The notes beneath the pieces were generated by a model. That model was not told the DNA's origin, did not search any database, and saw only the letters and a list, made by a program, of their open reading frames with translations. A DNA stretch of 64,000 nucleotides from UBA3478 sp049596955 (lineage in GTDB: Bacteria > Bacteroidota > Bacteroidia > Flavobacteriales > Flavobacteriaceae): positions 61,779 to 125,778 of the forward strand of contig JBMYMD010000004.1 in assembly GCA_049596955.1 (NCBI GenBank), in the 5' to 3' direction. Below are positions 17,821 to 26,620 of the stretch, piece after piece. Made by a program: the position numbers and the translations under genes. Every line of letters begins with the position of its first letter. Positions within the stretch are counted from its first letter, which is position 1.

Positions 17821-19815
17821 ATGAAATTTAATTTAATTTCTGATTACGCTCCCACCGGAGATCAACCTCAAGCCATTGACGCACTTTCTAAAGGAGTGAA
17901 AGAAGGCGAGGCCTTTCAAACCCTTTTGGGAGTAACCGGTTCTGGAAAGACCTTTACTGTGGCCAATGTCATTGAAAAAGTACAGCGACCAACACTAGTT
18001 CTTGCCCATAATAAAACATTGGCAGCTCAACTGTACTCAGAATTCAAACAATTCTTTCCTGAGAATGCCATTGAGTATTTTGTTTCCTACTACGATTATT
18101 ATCAGCCTGAGGCGTATATTCCCACTAGCGGTACATATATCGAAAAGGATTTATCTATCAATGAAGATATCGAGAAACTAAGATTGAGCACTACCTCTTC
18201 GCTCCTATCCGGACGACGCGATGTACTTGTAGTAGCTTCAGTTTCATGCCTATATGGTATTGGAAACCCCATAGAGTTTCAAAAAAATGTAATTCGAATT
18301 CGAAAAGATATGGTACTCTCGAGAACTAAATTCTTGCATTTATTAGTGCAAGGCTTGTACTCAAGAACCACAGCAGAGTTTAAAAACGGTAATTTCAGAA
18401 TCAAAGGTGATGTTGTAGATGTATTTCCTGGCTATGCTGATTACGCCTTTAGAATTCATTTTTTTGGAGATGAAATTGAAGAAATAGAAGCCTTCGATCC
18501 CAATTCTAACACAATTTTAGAAGATTATGACCAATTGCATATTTATCCTGCAAATATGTTTGTCACCTCGCCTGATGTGCTTCAAAATGCCATAGTACAG
18601 ATTCAGGATGACTTAGTCAAACAGGTTAATTATTTTAAGGATATCGCCAAGCCCCTTGAAGCCAAACGTTTAGAAGAGCGCACAACATTTGACCTAGAAA
18701 TGATGCGAGAACTAGGCTACTGTTCTGGTATTGAGAATTATTCAAGGTATCTCGACGGCAGAGCTCCAGGAACAAGACCCTTCTGTCTATTGGATTATTT
18801 TCCAGATGATTATTTGATGATAGTGGATGAAAGTCATGTAACCATACCTCAAGTTCACGCCATGTATGGAGGCGATAGATCACGAAAAGAAAACCTAGTC
18901 ACCTATGGCTTTCGATTACCCGCCGCCATGGATAATAGACCTCTAAAATTTGAAGAATTTGAAAAATTACAAAATCAAGTCATTTATGTCAGTGCAACTC
19001 CCGCAGACTATGAACTAAGACTTTGTGAAGGAATTTTTGTAGAGCAAATCATTAGACCAACTGGTCTTCTAGACCCTATTATTGAAGTAAGGCCTACCAA
19101 AAATCAAATTGATGACCTGGTCGAAGAAATTAGAAAAAGAGAAGAATTAGATGAACGTGTTTTGGTGACAACGCTAACCAAACGAATGGCTGAAGAATTG
19201 ACCAAATACCTCACAAGAATTGGCGTACGCTGTCGTTACATCCACAGTGATGTAGATACTTTAGAACGAGTCGAAATCATGCAAGATTTAAGAAAAGGAC
19301 TTTTTGATGTGCTTATTGGAGTTAATTTGCTTCGAGAAGGTTTGGATCTTCCTGAGGTAAGTCTAGTAGCCATTGTAGATGCTGATAAGGAAGGTTTTTT
19401 GAGAAGTAACAGGAGTTTGACACAAACTGTGGGTCGTGCCGCTAGAAATGTTAATGGCAAAGCCATAATGTATGCCGATAATGTTACAGACAGCATGCAA
19501 AGCACTATCGATCAAACCTCTTATCGAAGGGAAAAACAAATGGAATACAATCAGATAAACAATGTAGTTCCAACTGCTTTACACAAGAAAATAGAAACTG
19601 CCTTAGACAGTTTAATCAATAGTTCGAAGCCAGAAAATGAATTAATCGTTCCCGAAAAGGAAGAAGATATGGCCTATCTACTGCCGCATGAAATTGAAGA
19701 AATGATCAAGAAAAAAAGAAAACAAATGCAAAAAGCTGCACAAGACTTAGACTTTATGCAAGCCGCCAAACTTCGCGATCAAATCAAAGAACTAGAAGTT
19801 CAAAAAAAGAGCTAA
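17821..19815 (+). CDS. uvrB: Excinuclease ABC subunit B
   Basis: The damage-verification helicase of nucleotide excision repair, which acts with UvrA and UvrC. Its 664 residues match the family. Walker A is GVTGSGKT (residues 38-45), the damage-inserting beta-hairpin follows in YYDYYQPEAYIP, the Walker B position is IVDESH, and helicase motifs V/VI are in GVNLLREGLDLP and QTVGRAARN. A C-terminal UVR motif for UvrC contact (MQKAAQDLDFMQAAKLRDQI region) ends the protein. uvrA and uvrC are not in the window. Confidence 0.98.
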   Translation: MKFNLISDYAPTGDQPQAIDALSKGVKEGEAFQTLLGVTGSGKTFTVANVIEKVQRPTLVLAHNKTLAAQLYSEFKQFFPENAIEYFVSYYDYYQPEAYIPTSGTYIEKDLSINEDIEKLRLSTTSSLLSGRRDVLVVASVSCLYGIGNPIEFQKNVIRIRKDMVLSRTKFLHLLVQGLYSRTTAEFKNGNFRIKGDVVDVFPGYADYAFRIHFFGDEIEEIEAFDPNSNTILEDYDQLHIYPANMFVTSPDVLQNAIVQIQDDLVKQVNYFKDIAKPLEAKRLEERTTFDLEMMRELGYCSGIENYSRYLDGRAPGTRPFCLLDYFPDDYLMIVDESHVTIPQVHAMYGGDRSRKENLVTYGFRLPAAMDNRPLKFEEFEKLQNQVIYVSATPADYELRLCEGIFVEQIIRPTGLLDPIIEVRPTKNQIDDLVEEIRKREELDERVLVTTLTKRMAEELTKYLTRIGVRCRYIHSDVDTLERVEIMQDLRKGLFDVLIGVNLLREGLDLPEVSLVAIVDADKEGFLRSNRSLTQTVGRAARNVNGKAIMYADNVTDSMQSTIDQTSYRREKQMEYNQINNVVPTALHKKIETALDSLINSSKPENELIVPEKEEDMAYLLPHEIEEMIKKKRKQMQKAAQDLDFMQAAKLRDQIKELEVQKKS

Positions 19816-19849
19816 ACTCAGAAAATAATTGCGCACAATAACAAACGTC

Positions 19850-20470
19850 TTAGTGACGACACTGCGTATGTTTTGCCCTTACAAATCCAGGATTCGCAGC
19901 TCCGCATACCAAATATTGAGCTCCTTCAAAGGTACCTTTGAAAAATTGACTTTTAATTTCTACGAAGTCCTTTAATGTGGTTTCTAAATGAACACCTAGT
20001 GAAGGATACATAATAGGGTATTGTCCGTTTGGCACGTCCTCAGAATGATCATAAAAATTATACGCATGACCAAACTCGTGATACATTAAAATCAGTCGTC
20101 TCACTTTGGAATAATTATCCCAAGCATCCTTTGATATGCGAACATAAACACTTGGAGGAGTGCGTGTTCCAAAAGCGCAGGGAACGGCGTATCCGGCATA
20201 GTCCGGTGAAAGTTCTACTGAATTATCAGTACTCCATTCAATACTTGTTGTCCAACCTTCTCCATAGCCCTCTATTCCTTCGCGTCTTGAATCTTTTTTG
20301 TAAAGGTCCCAATAGTCTCGAGGATGGGCATCAGGCCCTACTTGATCGTAAAATGGATCGGTAAAAACCTCTAATGTAGGATCAAATTCTGCTGGAGTAA
20401 AAGAAGGTGAAGAATCCTTAGAGCAGGACATCAATATAAGGACTAGTCCAATAAATAAAATCTTTTTCAT
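19850..20470 (-). CDS. Putative HExxH metalloprotease lipoprotein
   Basis: A 206-residue lipoprotein with a lipobox ending at C16 (ILMSC). The motif H131-E-F-G-H135, followed by Asp141 and His142, is a zincin-type HExxH site with a candidate third ligand. Two cysteines near the C-terminus could form a disulfide. It is probably anchored in the outer or inner membrane facing the periplasm or surface. No named family was recognised, and both the peptidase activity and its substrate are inferred from the motif alone. The gene is in convergent orientation to uvrB and is downstream of hsp20 beyond a terminator. Confidence 0.7.
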   Translation of the reverse strand: MKKILFIGLVLILMSCSKDSSPSFTPAEFDPTLEVFTDPFYDQVGPDAHPRDYWDLYKKDSRREGIEGYGEGWTTSIEWSTDNSVELSPDYAGYAVPCAFGTRTPPSVYVRISKDAWDNYSKVRRLILMYHEFGHAYNFYDHSEDVPNGQYPIMYPSLGVHLETTLKDFVEIKSQFFKGTFEGAQYLVCGAANPGFVRAKHTQCRH

Positions 20471-20500
20471 CTTTTGCGTTTTAAATCGAAATTAAAAAAA

Positions 20501-20524
20501 AAAGAGGAGCAAATGCCCCTCTTT
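20501..20524 (-). terminator. Terminator downstream of hsp20
   Basis: Read on the minus strand, AAAGAGGGGC and GCTCCTCTTT pair with one mismatch around a 4-base loop and are followed by a run of about ten T. It lies just after the hsp20 stop at 20532. Confidence 0.75.
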
Positions 20525-20531
20525 AACATAA

Positions 20532-20948
20532 TTAACTAATAGACAGCGTTCGTTTAAGTTTTGATTTTGGTTCTTTTCGTAATGGCAATTTCAATTGGAG
20601 AAGTCCATTGTTATAAGCAACTTCAATTTTTTCATGATTTATGTGTTCAGGTAATTCAAAAAAGCGTTCAAATCCCGAAATTATAAACTCTCTTCTTTTA
20701 AACTGGTCTGTTTCAGATTTCGAATTACTTTCTTTATTTGCCTTTATTGTTAACGTATTTTCATCAATGGTAACTTCAATATCTTTCTTTGAAAAGCCAG
20801 GAACACTGAGTTCCATTTCATAACCGTTGTCAACTTCTTTAATATTGATTGCAGGCGATTGATAATTTGGTTGAAATGATTTAGTAGGAAAGCCCGTAAA
20901 TAAATCATCTAATAAGGATGGATAAAATCTTGATCTTGTCAATGTCAT
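20532..20948 (-). CDS. Small heat-shock protein, Hsp20/alpha-crystallin family
   Basis: A 138-residue ATP-independent holdase that binds unfolding proteins. The alpha-crystallin domain runs from about residue 35 to 125, with the family end motif GLLQLKLPL and the I-x-I-type tail in the last residues (KRTLSIS region). The ATG at 20948 (MTLTRSRFYPSLLDDLF) is preferred over one 12 codons upstream because the family begins with such a FxSLLDDLF-like segment. Two copies of a 13-bp palindromic motif lie 60-104 bases upstream, one copy of which also occurs before grpE-dnaJ. Heat or protein-stress control is therefore likely. Confidence 0.93.
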   Translation of the reverse strand: MTLTRSRFYPSLLDDLFTGFPTKSFQPNYQSPAINIKEVDNGYEMELSVPGFSKKDIEVTIDENTLTIKANKESNSKSETDQFKRREFIISGFERFFELPEHINHEKIEVAYNNGLLQLKLPLRKEPKSKLKRTLSIS

Positions 20949-21007
20949 ACTATTTGTTTTTTTGATTTGACTTTCTAAAAACAAATCCTATTCCAAATGG
21001 AAAAAAG

Positions 21008-21020
21008 TGACTTTTTGGCA
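21008..21020 (-). promoter_or_regulatory. Putative heat-shock operator, copy 1
   Basis: On the plus strand this reads TGACTTTTTGGCA, a half-site palindrome TGnC-N5-GnCA. An identical copy lies at 21040-21052 and a close relative at 45752-45764 before grpE. Confidence 0.5.
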
Positions 21021-21039
21021 GATAATTATTTATAATATC

Positions 21040-21052
21040 TGACTTTTTGGCA
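21040..21052 (-). promoter_or_regulatory. Putative heat-shock operator, copy 2
   Basis: Exact second copy of TGACTTTTTGGCA, 32 bases from the first, about three turns of the helix. The segment between the copies is itself an imperfect palindrome bounded by CAGATA and TATCTG on the minus strand. Confidence 0.5.
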
Positions 21053-21058
21053 ATAAAA

Positions 21059-21079
21059 AGACGCCCACATGAGGCGTCT
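21059..21079 (-). terminator. Terminator downstream of sucC
   Basis: A 7-bp stem (AGACGCC/GGCGTCT) with a 7-base loop, followed on the minus strand by TTTTAT. It separates sucC from the hsp20 regulatory region. Confidence 0.8.
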
Positions 21080-21104
21080 CTTTAAAATGATTTTTAACTG
21101 CTTT

Positions 21105-22298
21105 TTAAGCCAAGACTTCTTTGACTTTGTCTGCGGCCTCTTTAAATTGAACAGCAGAATGAACTTCTAAGCCTGAATTGTCTATAATTTCTTTTGCAAT
21201 TTCAGCATTGGTTCCTTGAAGTCTGACTATAATAGGAACATTTATTTGATCAGCCATATTTTTATAGGCTTCTACAATTCCGTTAGCTACACGATCACAA
21301 CGAACAATTCCACCAAAAATATTCACCAAAATGGCCTTTACATTTTCATCTCTTAAAATAATTCTGAACGCCTCTTCGACTCTTTTTGCATCGGCAGTAC
21401 CCCCCACATCTAAAAAGTTAGCAGGTTCGCCTCCAGCCATTTTGATCAAATCCATTGTAGCCATGGCGAGACCAGCTCCATTCACCATACATCCTACATT
21501 GCCATCGAGGTCCACATAGTTTAAGCCCAATGCTTTAGCCTCTACTTCAATAGGGTTCTCTTCTCGTTCATCTCGCATTAAAGCATAATTTGGTCTTCGA
21601 TATAAGGCATTATCATCAATAGTAACCTTAGCATCAACCGCTATAATCTTGTCATCTGATGTTTTGAGTACAGGGTTAATTTCAAAAAGACTTGAATCAC
21701 TTTCCACATAAGCCTTATAAAGGTTACTAATGAACTTAACCATTCCCTTATATGCTGTTCCGCTCAATCCCAAGTTAAAGGCGACGTTTCTCGCCTGAAA
21801 AGCAGTGAGTCCAATAGAAGGGTCAACTTCTTCAGTAAATATCAAATGAGGGGTTTTCTCTGCCACCTCTTCGATATCCATTCCACCTTCTGTGGAATAC
21901 ATTATCATATTTTTACCTGACGCACGATTCAGCAAGACAGATACATAAAATTCACTTGGTTCTGAATCTCCAGGATAGTAGACATCCTCAGCGACAATAA
22001 CTTGGTGAACGGTTTTACCTTCTGCACTTGTTTGTGGTGTAATCAAATTCATACCTATGATTTGATCTGAAATTGACTCTACCTCTTTCAAATTTTTGGC
22101 GAGTTTTACTCCACCTCCTTTACCTCTACCACCGGCATGAACCTGAGCTTTGATCACGTGCCAACCTGTCCCAGTCTCCTCTGTTAGTTGCTTTGCAGCT
22201 TCGACCGCCTCTTGTGGACTAGTCGCCAATTTACCGCGTTGTACGCCAACACCGAAACTTGCTAAAATCTCTTTTCCTTGATATTCGTGAAGATTCAT
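21105..22298 (-). CDS. sucC: Succinate-CoA ligase (ADP-forming) beta subunit
   Basis: The nucleotide-binding subunit of succinyl-CoA synthetase in the TCA cycle. The 397-residue length is standard. It opens with NLHEYQGKEILASFGV, has the ATP-grasp domain with VHAGGRGKGGGVKLA, then the CoA-ligase domain with LDVGGTADAKRV and NIFGGIVRCD. The partner subunit SucD is not adjacent and not in the window, as is common in Bacteroidetes. It is a single-gene unit with its own promoter and terminator. Confidence 0.97.
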   Translation of the reverse strand: MNLHEYQGKEILASFGVGVQRGKLATSPQEAVEAAKQLTEETGTGWHVIKAQVHAGGRGKGGGVKLAKNLKEVESISDQIIGMNLITPQTSAEGKTVHQVIVAEDVYYPGDSEPSEFYVSVLLNRASGKNMIMYSTEGGMDIEEVAEKTPHLIFTEEVDPSIGLTAFQARNVAFNLGLSGTAYKGMVKFISNLYKAYVESDSSLFEINPVLKTSDDKIIAVDAKVTIDDNALYRRPNYALMRDEREENPIEVEAKALGLNYVDLDGNVGCMVNGAGLAMATMDLIKMAGGEPANFLDVGGTADAKRVEEAFRIILRDENVKAILVNIFGGIVRCDRVANGIVEAYKNMADQINVPIIVRLQGTNAEIAKEIIDNSGLEVHSAVQFKEAADKVKEVLA

Positions 22299-22316
22299 AA
22301 TAATCTAAATTTTGCA

Positions 22317-22324
22317 CAAAAATA
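22317..22324 (-). promoter_or_regulatory. -7 box (TATTTTTG) for sucC
   Basis: A minus-strand TATTTTTG, 18 bases before the sucC ATG, identical to the box before guaA, ruvX and pyrD. Confidence 0.45.
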
Positions 22325-22449
22325 GAAAACCGGAGTTTATTACAAACGAATTCTCCAGAACATTTCGCAAATACTGTTAGACATCAAACATTTTAAGCCT
22401 CTGATGTCTTAAATTAACTACAATGCCTACAATAAAATAATAACTTTAT

Positions 22450-22457
22450 TAGTTTTG
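22450..22457 (+). promoter_or_regulatory. -7 box (TAGTTTTG) for lysA
   Basis: TAGTTTTG fits TAnnTTTG and lies 18 bases before the lysA ATG. No clear -33 element was seen. Confidence 0.35.
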
Positions 22458-22475
22458 ATTTTCAAAAATTAAAAA

Positions 22476-23681
22476 ATGAAGCAGTCTGATTTACTTCATA
22501 TTAGTGAGAGTTATGGCGCCCCTTCCTACGTCTATGACGCAGACCTAATTAGTGCGCAATACAAACGCTTGTGCAATGCTTTTGCTGGAGTCGAAGAATT
22601 ACGCTTACACTATGCGGTAAAAGCAAATTCTAATCTGTCTATTTTAAAATTGTTCAATCATCTAGGAGCTGGACTAGACACAGTATCAATACAGGAGGTT
22701 CAGCTCGGACTAAGAGCTGGAGTCGATCCAAAAAAAATTATTTTTACTCCAAATGGGGTTTCCATAGAAGAACTCGAAGAAGCAGTCAAACTAGGAGTTC
22801 AAATCAATATTGATAATCTGTCTATTTTAGAACAATTCGGACAAAAGTATCCCAATGTTCCAGTTTGCGTTCGTATTAATCCTCATGTTATGGCAGGAGG
22901 AAACTCTAAAATTTCTGTAGGGCACATAGATTCTAAGTTTGGCATTAGTATTCACCAAATTCCACATGTTTTGAGAATTGTTGAATTGACCAACATGAAT
23001 ATTAATGGAATTCACATGCACACAGGCAGTGACATTTTAGACATAGACGTTTTTCTATACGCAACCGAAATATTATTTGACACCGCCAAAAACTTTAAAC
23101 AATTAGAATTTTTAGACTTTGGTAGTGGATTTAAGGTGAGTTACTCCCAAGGAGATATTGAAACAGACATCGAAGAATTAGGGCAAAAACTAAGCAAACG
23201 ATTTAACGACTTTGTGCAGGAGTATGGTCGTAAACTCACGTTAGCCTTCGAACCGGGAAAGTTTCTAGTGAGCAAGGCAGGATACTTTTTAGCCAAAGTA
23301 AATGTCGTAAAACAAACAACTTCAACCGTATTTGCAAGTGTTGATTCAGGTTTTAATCATTTGATTAGACCAATGCTCTACGGCTCTCATCATCATATAG
23401 AAAACCTTTCAAATCCAAAAGGCAAGGAAAGATATTATTCCGTTGTTGGATACATTTGTGAAACGGACACCTTTGGATCAAACCGAAGAATTTCTGAAAT
23501 AACAGAAGGAGACATTTTAGTCTTCCATAATGCTGGAGCCTATTGCTTTTCGATGGCCAGCAACTACAACTCGAGATTTAGACCTGCAGAAATTCTATGG
23601 TACCAAGGAAAGTCACACTTAATCAGAGAACGCGAATCTTTTGAAGATTTAGTTCGTCTTCAAAAAGAAATTAGTTTTTAG
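22476..23681 (+). CDS. lysA: Diaminopimelate decarboxylase
   Basis: A PLP-dependent fold-III enzyme that decarboxylates meso-diaminopimelate to lysine. The PLP lysine is K49 in LHYAVKANSN. HMHTGSDI, the glycine-rich phosphate loop in FLDFGSGFKVSY, and EPGKFLV follow, with CETDTFGS supplying the active-site Cys of the partner subunit. Its 401 residues are normal. With dapD at 8.5 kb, two steps of lysine synthesis are in this window, though not linked as an operon. A thioredoxin-like gene follows 36 bases later. Confidence 0.95.
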   Translation: MKQSDLLHISESYGAPSYVYDADLISAQYKRLCNAFAGVEELRLHYAVKANSNLSILKLFNHLGAGLDTVSIQEVQLGLRAGVDPKKIIFTPNGVSIEELEEAVKLGVQINIDNLSILEQFGQKYPNVPVCVRINPHVMAGGNSKISVGHIDSKFGISIHQIPHVLRIVELTNMNINGIHMHTGSDILDIDVFLYATEILFDTAKNFKQLEFLDFGSGFKVSYSQGDIETDIEELGQKLSKRFNDFVQEYGRKLTLAFEPGKFLVSKAGYFLAKVNVVKQTTSTVFASVDSGFNHLIRPMLYGSHHHIENLSNPKGKERYYSVVGYICETDTFGSNRRISEITEGDILVFHNAGAYCFSMASNYNSRFRPAEILWYQGKSHLIRERESFEDLVRLQKEISF

Positions 23682-23717
23682 ATTATTTAAAGTCTAAATT
23701 TGAGAAAAGCGCGAGTC

Positions 23718-24236
23718 ATGCCTAAATTTTCTGTAATAATCTTTTTTCTCTTATACTCATGGAGTGCGATGAGCATTGCTCAGGACCAAATCCAATGGAT
23801 GAGTATTGAAGAAGCAGAAGAACTGGCTCAAACGTCTGAGAATCCAAAAAAAATTTTTATCGACGTCTATACAGATTGGTGCGGGTGGTGTAAAAAAATG
23901 GATCAATTAACTTTCAATAATCCAGCAGTTTCAAATTATATGAACGCCACTTTTTACATGGTAAAATTTAATGCCGAGTCTAAAGATGACGTTAATGTAA
24001 AAGGAATGACTTTTTCCTTTGTCCCAAGCGGAAGAAGAGGGTATCACGAATTAGCTGTAGCGCTCACTCAAGGTAAGTTAAGCTATCCAACTGTGGTATT
24101 TCTTGACCCAGAATTAAATATGATTACTCCACTGCCAGGGTTTAGGACTGCAGATCCATTTCTGCAAATTGCTAAATTTATAGGAGACAATATTTACCAG
24201 AATACCTCCTGGGAAGATTACGTCAAATCTGATTGA
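23718..24236 (+). CDS. Exported thioredoxin-fold protein (thioredoxin_7/DUF255-like)
   Basis: A 172-residue periplasmic thioredoxin-like protein. A TTG at 23700 could extend it, but the ATG at 23718 gives a normal signal peptide (cleavage near SIAQ, residue 22). The redox site is C55-G-W-C58 in DWCGWCKKMD. The cis-proline region appears as SYPTVVFLD. The CGWC motif with a following KK and the SxPNP-like middle are seen in exported Bacteroidetes thioredoxins thought to keep envelope thiols reduced. Its partner protein is unknown. Confidence 0.85.
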   Translation: MPKFSVIIFFLLYSWSAMSIAQDQIQWMSIEEAEELAQTSENPKKIFIDVYTDWCGWCKKMDQLTFNNPAVSNYMNATFYMVKFNAESKDDVNVKGMTFSFVPSGRRGYHELAVALTQGKLSYPTVVFLDPELNMITPLPGFRTADPFLQIAKFIGDNIYQNTSWEDYVKSD

Positions 24237-25709
24237 TTAACGGCTGTAATTTGGTGACTCCTTGGTAATGGTCACATCGTGTGGATGACTTTCCTTGATG
24301 CCACTAAAAGTGATTTTCACAAATTTTCCAGACTGTTGAAGCGTTTTTATATCTTTCGAACCACAGTAGCCCATACCTGCTCTCAATCCTCCAATAAATT
24401 GATGCATACTTTCGAATAATTCACCTTTATAAGGAACTCGCCCTTCAATCCCTTCTGGAACTAGTTTCTTGATGTCATCTTCGACGTCCTGAAAATACCT
24501 GTCCTTACTTCCTTTTTTCATTGAAGCCACTGAACCCATCCCTCTGTAGGATTTAAACTTTCTTCCTTCAAATATGATTGTTTCTCCAGGTGATTCCTTA
24601 GTACCAGCCAGCAAAGAACCTAACATCACAGTATCAGCCCCTGCTGCAATCGCTTTTGGAATGTCTCCAGTATAACGAACTCCTCCGTCTGCAATAACAG
24701 GAATTCCTGTTCCTTTTAAGGCATTGGCTACTTCCAAAACAGCTGAAAACTGAGGAACACCTACACCAGCAACAACACGAGTTGTGCAAATCGAACCAGG
24801 TCCAATACCAACCTTAACAGCATCAGCTCCAGCCTCAACTAAATATTTAGCTGCCTCCGCAGTAGCGATATTCCCGACCACTACTTCTAGATCAGGGTAT
24901 TCAGATTTAACTTCTTTAAGGGTATGCACAACACCTTTAGAATGACCGTGAGCCGTATCAATAATCAAGGCATCAACACCAGCCTCAACTAACATTTTAG
25001 TGCGTTCTAAGGCATCTGCTGTTACCCCTATAGCCGCTGCCACCAATAATCTTCCATATTTATCCTTATTGGCAATGGGTTTCTGTGTTAGCTTGGTTAT
25101 ATCTCTAAAGGTAATCAACCCTACCAAATGGTAATCGTCATCAACAACAGGTAGTTTTTCAATTTTGTTTTCTTGCAGAATTTCCTCAGCCTCACTTAAA
25201 GTCGTTCCTTTAGCGGCAGTGATTAAATTTTCTGAGGTCATAACTTCTTCAACAGGCCTCATTTCATTCTTTTCAAAACGAAGATCTCGATTGGTGACTA
25301 TTCCCAAAAGCTTTCCTTCACGATCAACAACTGGTATTCCCCCAATTCGATTCTCGCGCATAGACTCCTTCGCATCTTTAACCAAGGCTGTTAGCGGCAG
25401 TGTTATAGGGTCTAATATCATTCCACTCTCTGCTCTTTTCACTTTTCGCACTTGAAACGCTTGGTCTTCAATAGACATATTTTTGTGCAATACACCTATA
25501 CCTCCTTCACGAGCAATTGCAATAGCCATCTCATATTCTGTAACAGTATCCATTGCTGCAGAAACGATAGGGACGTTGATCCGTATATTTTTTGTGAATC
25601 TCGTACTGACATCAACGTCTCTTGGTAAAATTTGAGAGTAAGCAGGTACGAGTAATACGTCGTCATAGGTCAATCCTTCACCGACGATTTTTTCTTGGAA
25701 ATTAAGCAT
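24237..25709 (-). CDS. guaB: Inosine-5'-monophosphate dehydrogenase
   Basis: Oxidises IMP to XMP with NAD, the committed step of guanine nucleotide synthesis. It has 490 residues. A tandem CBS (Bateman) domain is inserted at about residues 95-205 (IGGIPVVDREGKLLGIVTNRD and LVGLITFRDI). The catalytic Cys lies in GPGSICTTR near residue 305, and the flap is in KGSKDRYFQD. It converges with the thioredoxin gene with no gap between the stops. A perfect inverted repeat covers its short leader and a TACATTTG box lies upstream. Confidence 0.97.
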   Translation of the reverse strand: MLNFQEKIVGEGLTYDDVLLVPAYSQILPRDVDVSTRFTKNIRINVPIVSAAMDTVTEYEMAIAIAREGGIGVLHKNMSIEDQAFQVRKVKRAESGMILDPITLPLTALVKDAKESMRENRIGGIPVVDREGKLLGIVTNRDLRFEKNEMRPVEEVMTSENLITAAKGTTLSEAEEILQENKIEKLPVVDDDYHLVGLITFRDITKLTQKPIANKDKYGRLLVAAAIGVTADALERTKMLVEAGVDALIIDTAHGHSKGVVHTLKEVKSEYPDLEVVVGNIATAEAAKYLVEAGADAVKVGIGPGSICTTRVVAGVGVPQFSAVLEVANALKGTGIPVIADGGVRYTGDIPKAIAAGADTVMLGSLLAGTKESPGETIIFEGRKFKSYRGMGSVASMKKGSKDRYFQDVEDDIKKLVPEGIEGRVPYKGELFESMHQFIGGLRAGMGYCGSKDIKTLQQSGKFVKITFSGIKESHPHDVTITKESPNYSR

Positions 25710-25730
25710 TGCAATTACTATTTAATTGCA
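25710..25730. repeat. Perfect 8-5-8 inverted repeat abutting the guaB start codon
   Basis: TGCAATTA and TAATTGCA flank the 5-base spacer CTATT. The repeat begins at the base next to the guaB ATG and lies between it and the -7 box, so it could be an operator or a hairpin that masks the ribosome site. Confidence 0.5.
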
Positions 25731-25732
25731 TG

Positions 25733-25740
25733 CAAATGTA
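25733..25740 (-). promoter_or_regulatory. -7 box (TACATTTG) for guaB
   Basis: A minus-strand TACATTTG fits TAnnTTTG, 24 bases before the ATG. A TTG lies 23 bases further upstream, slightly wider than ideal. Confidence 0.45.
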
Positions 25741-25762
25741 CTCTATTTGTGTGTAATCTGTA

Positions 25763-26620
25763 TCAAGCGTACTGAGAAAACAAAAGCTTTGCTTGATTAA
25801 CGGCCGCCTCAAAGGCAAACATATCGATATTTGTCCTTGCCTTATGGGCTGTAAAAAACGAAATTGCCTTTTCAGTTGGCAGGTTTCCCACCAATTCGTT
25901 GGAAGCCATAGGGCAACCTCCAAAACCTTGTATAGCTGTGTCAAAACGTTTACAACCTGCTTTATAAGCGGCCTCTAATTTTTGTTTCCAGGCTAAAGGA
26001 GCACAATGAAAATGAGCACCGAATTCAATCTGCTTATAATAAGCAATAAGAGCTAAAAACACCTCTGCAATATCAGAGGGCTCAGCATTTCCCATGGTGT
26101 CAGAAAGTGAAATAATTCGAATACCTTTCTGTGCAAGTTGCTCAATCCAATGAAAAACAACAGATACATTCCATGGATCTCCGTAGGGGTTGCCAAAACC
26201 CATAGATAAATAAACCACTAATTCCTTATTACTCGAATTACAAAGACCTTGAATAGAATCGAGTAATGCAAAAGACTCTTCAATCGTCTTATGCGTATTT
26301 CGCATTTGAAAAATCTCTGAAATCGAAAATGGAAACCCCAAATACTTTATTTGTTCAAAGCTACAAGCTTCTTTTGCTCCTCTTATATTGGCGACAATTA
26401 CAGAGAGTTCGGTTGTGGTATTACTAAAATCCAATGCATCTAAAACTTCTGCTGTATCTCGCATTTGGGGTATAGCTTTTGGAGAAACAAAACTTCCAAT
26501 ATCAAGAACGTCAAAATTGCAATTGAGCAAGGATTGAAGGTATCTTGTTTTCTTGTCTGTAGGAATAAACGTTTTAATTCCTTGCATCGCATCTCTTGGG
26601 CATTCAATCAGCTTAATCAT
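25763..26620 (-). CDS. Hydroxymethylglutaryl-CoA lyase
   Basis: Cleaves HMG-CoA to acetoacetate and acetyl-CoA in leucine degradation. The TIM-barrel HMGL-like domain has the catalytic CPRDAMQG near the N-terminus (Arg and Asp), metal histidines in AHFHCAPL, and the family signature GFGGCPMASNELVGNL carrying the catalytic Cys. It has 285 residues. The ATG overlaps the stop of the LysE-type gene by four bases, giving the operon pyrD-lysE-like-lyase. No other leucine catabolic gene is nearby. Confidence 0.9.
   Translation of the reverse strand: MIKLIECPRDAMQGIKTFIPTDKKTRYLQSLLNCNFDVLDIGSFVSPKAIPQMRDTAEVLDALDFSNTTTELSVIVANIRGAKEACSFEQIKYLGFPFSISEIFQMRNTHKTIEESFALLDSIQGLCNSSNKELVVYLSMGFGNPYGDPWNVSVVFHWIEQLAQKGIRIISLSDTMGNAEPSDIAEVFLALIAYYKQIEFGAHFHCAPLAWKQKLEAAYKAGCKRFDTAIQGFGGCPMASNELVGNLPTEKAISFFTAHKARTNIDMFAFEAAVNQAKLLFSQYA

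Noticed and set aside
21008..21052. CRISPR-like repeat unit (two identical 13-mers with a 19-base spacer)
   Set aside because: Only two short copies, no cas genes, and the position in a heat-shock promoter favours operators.
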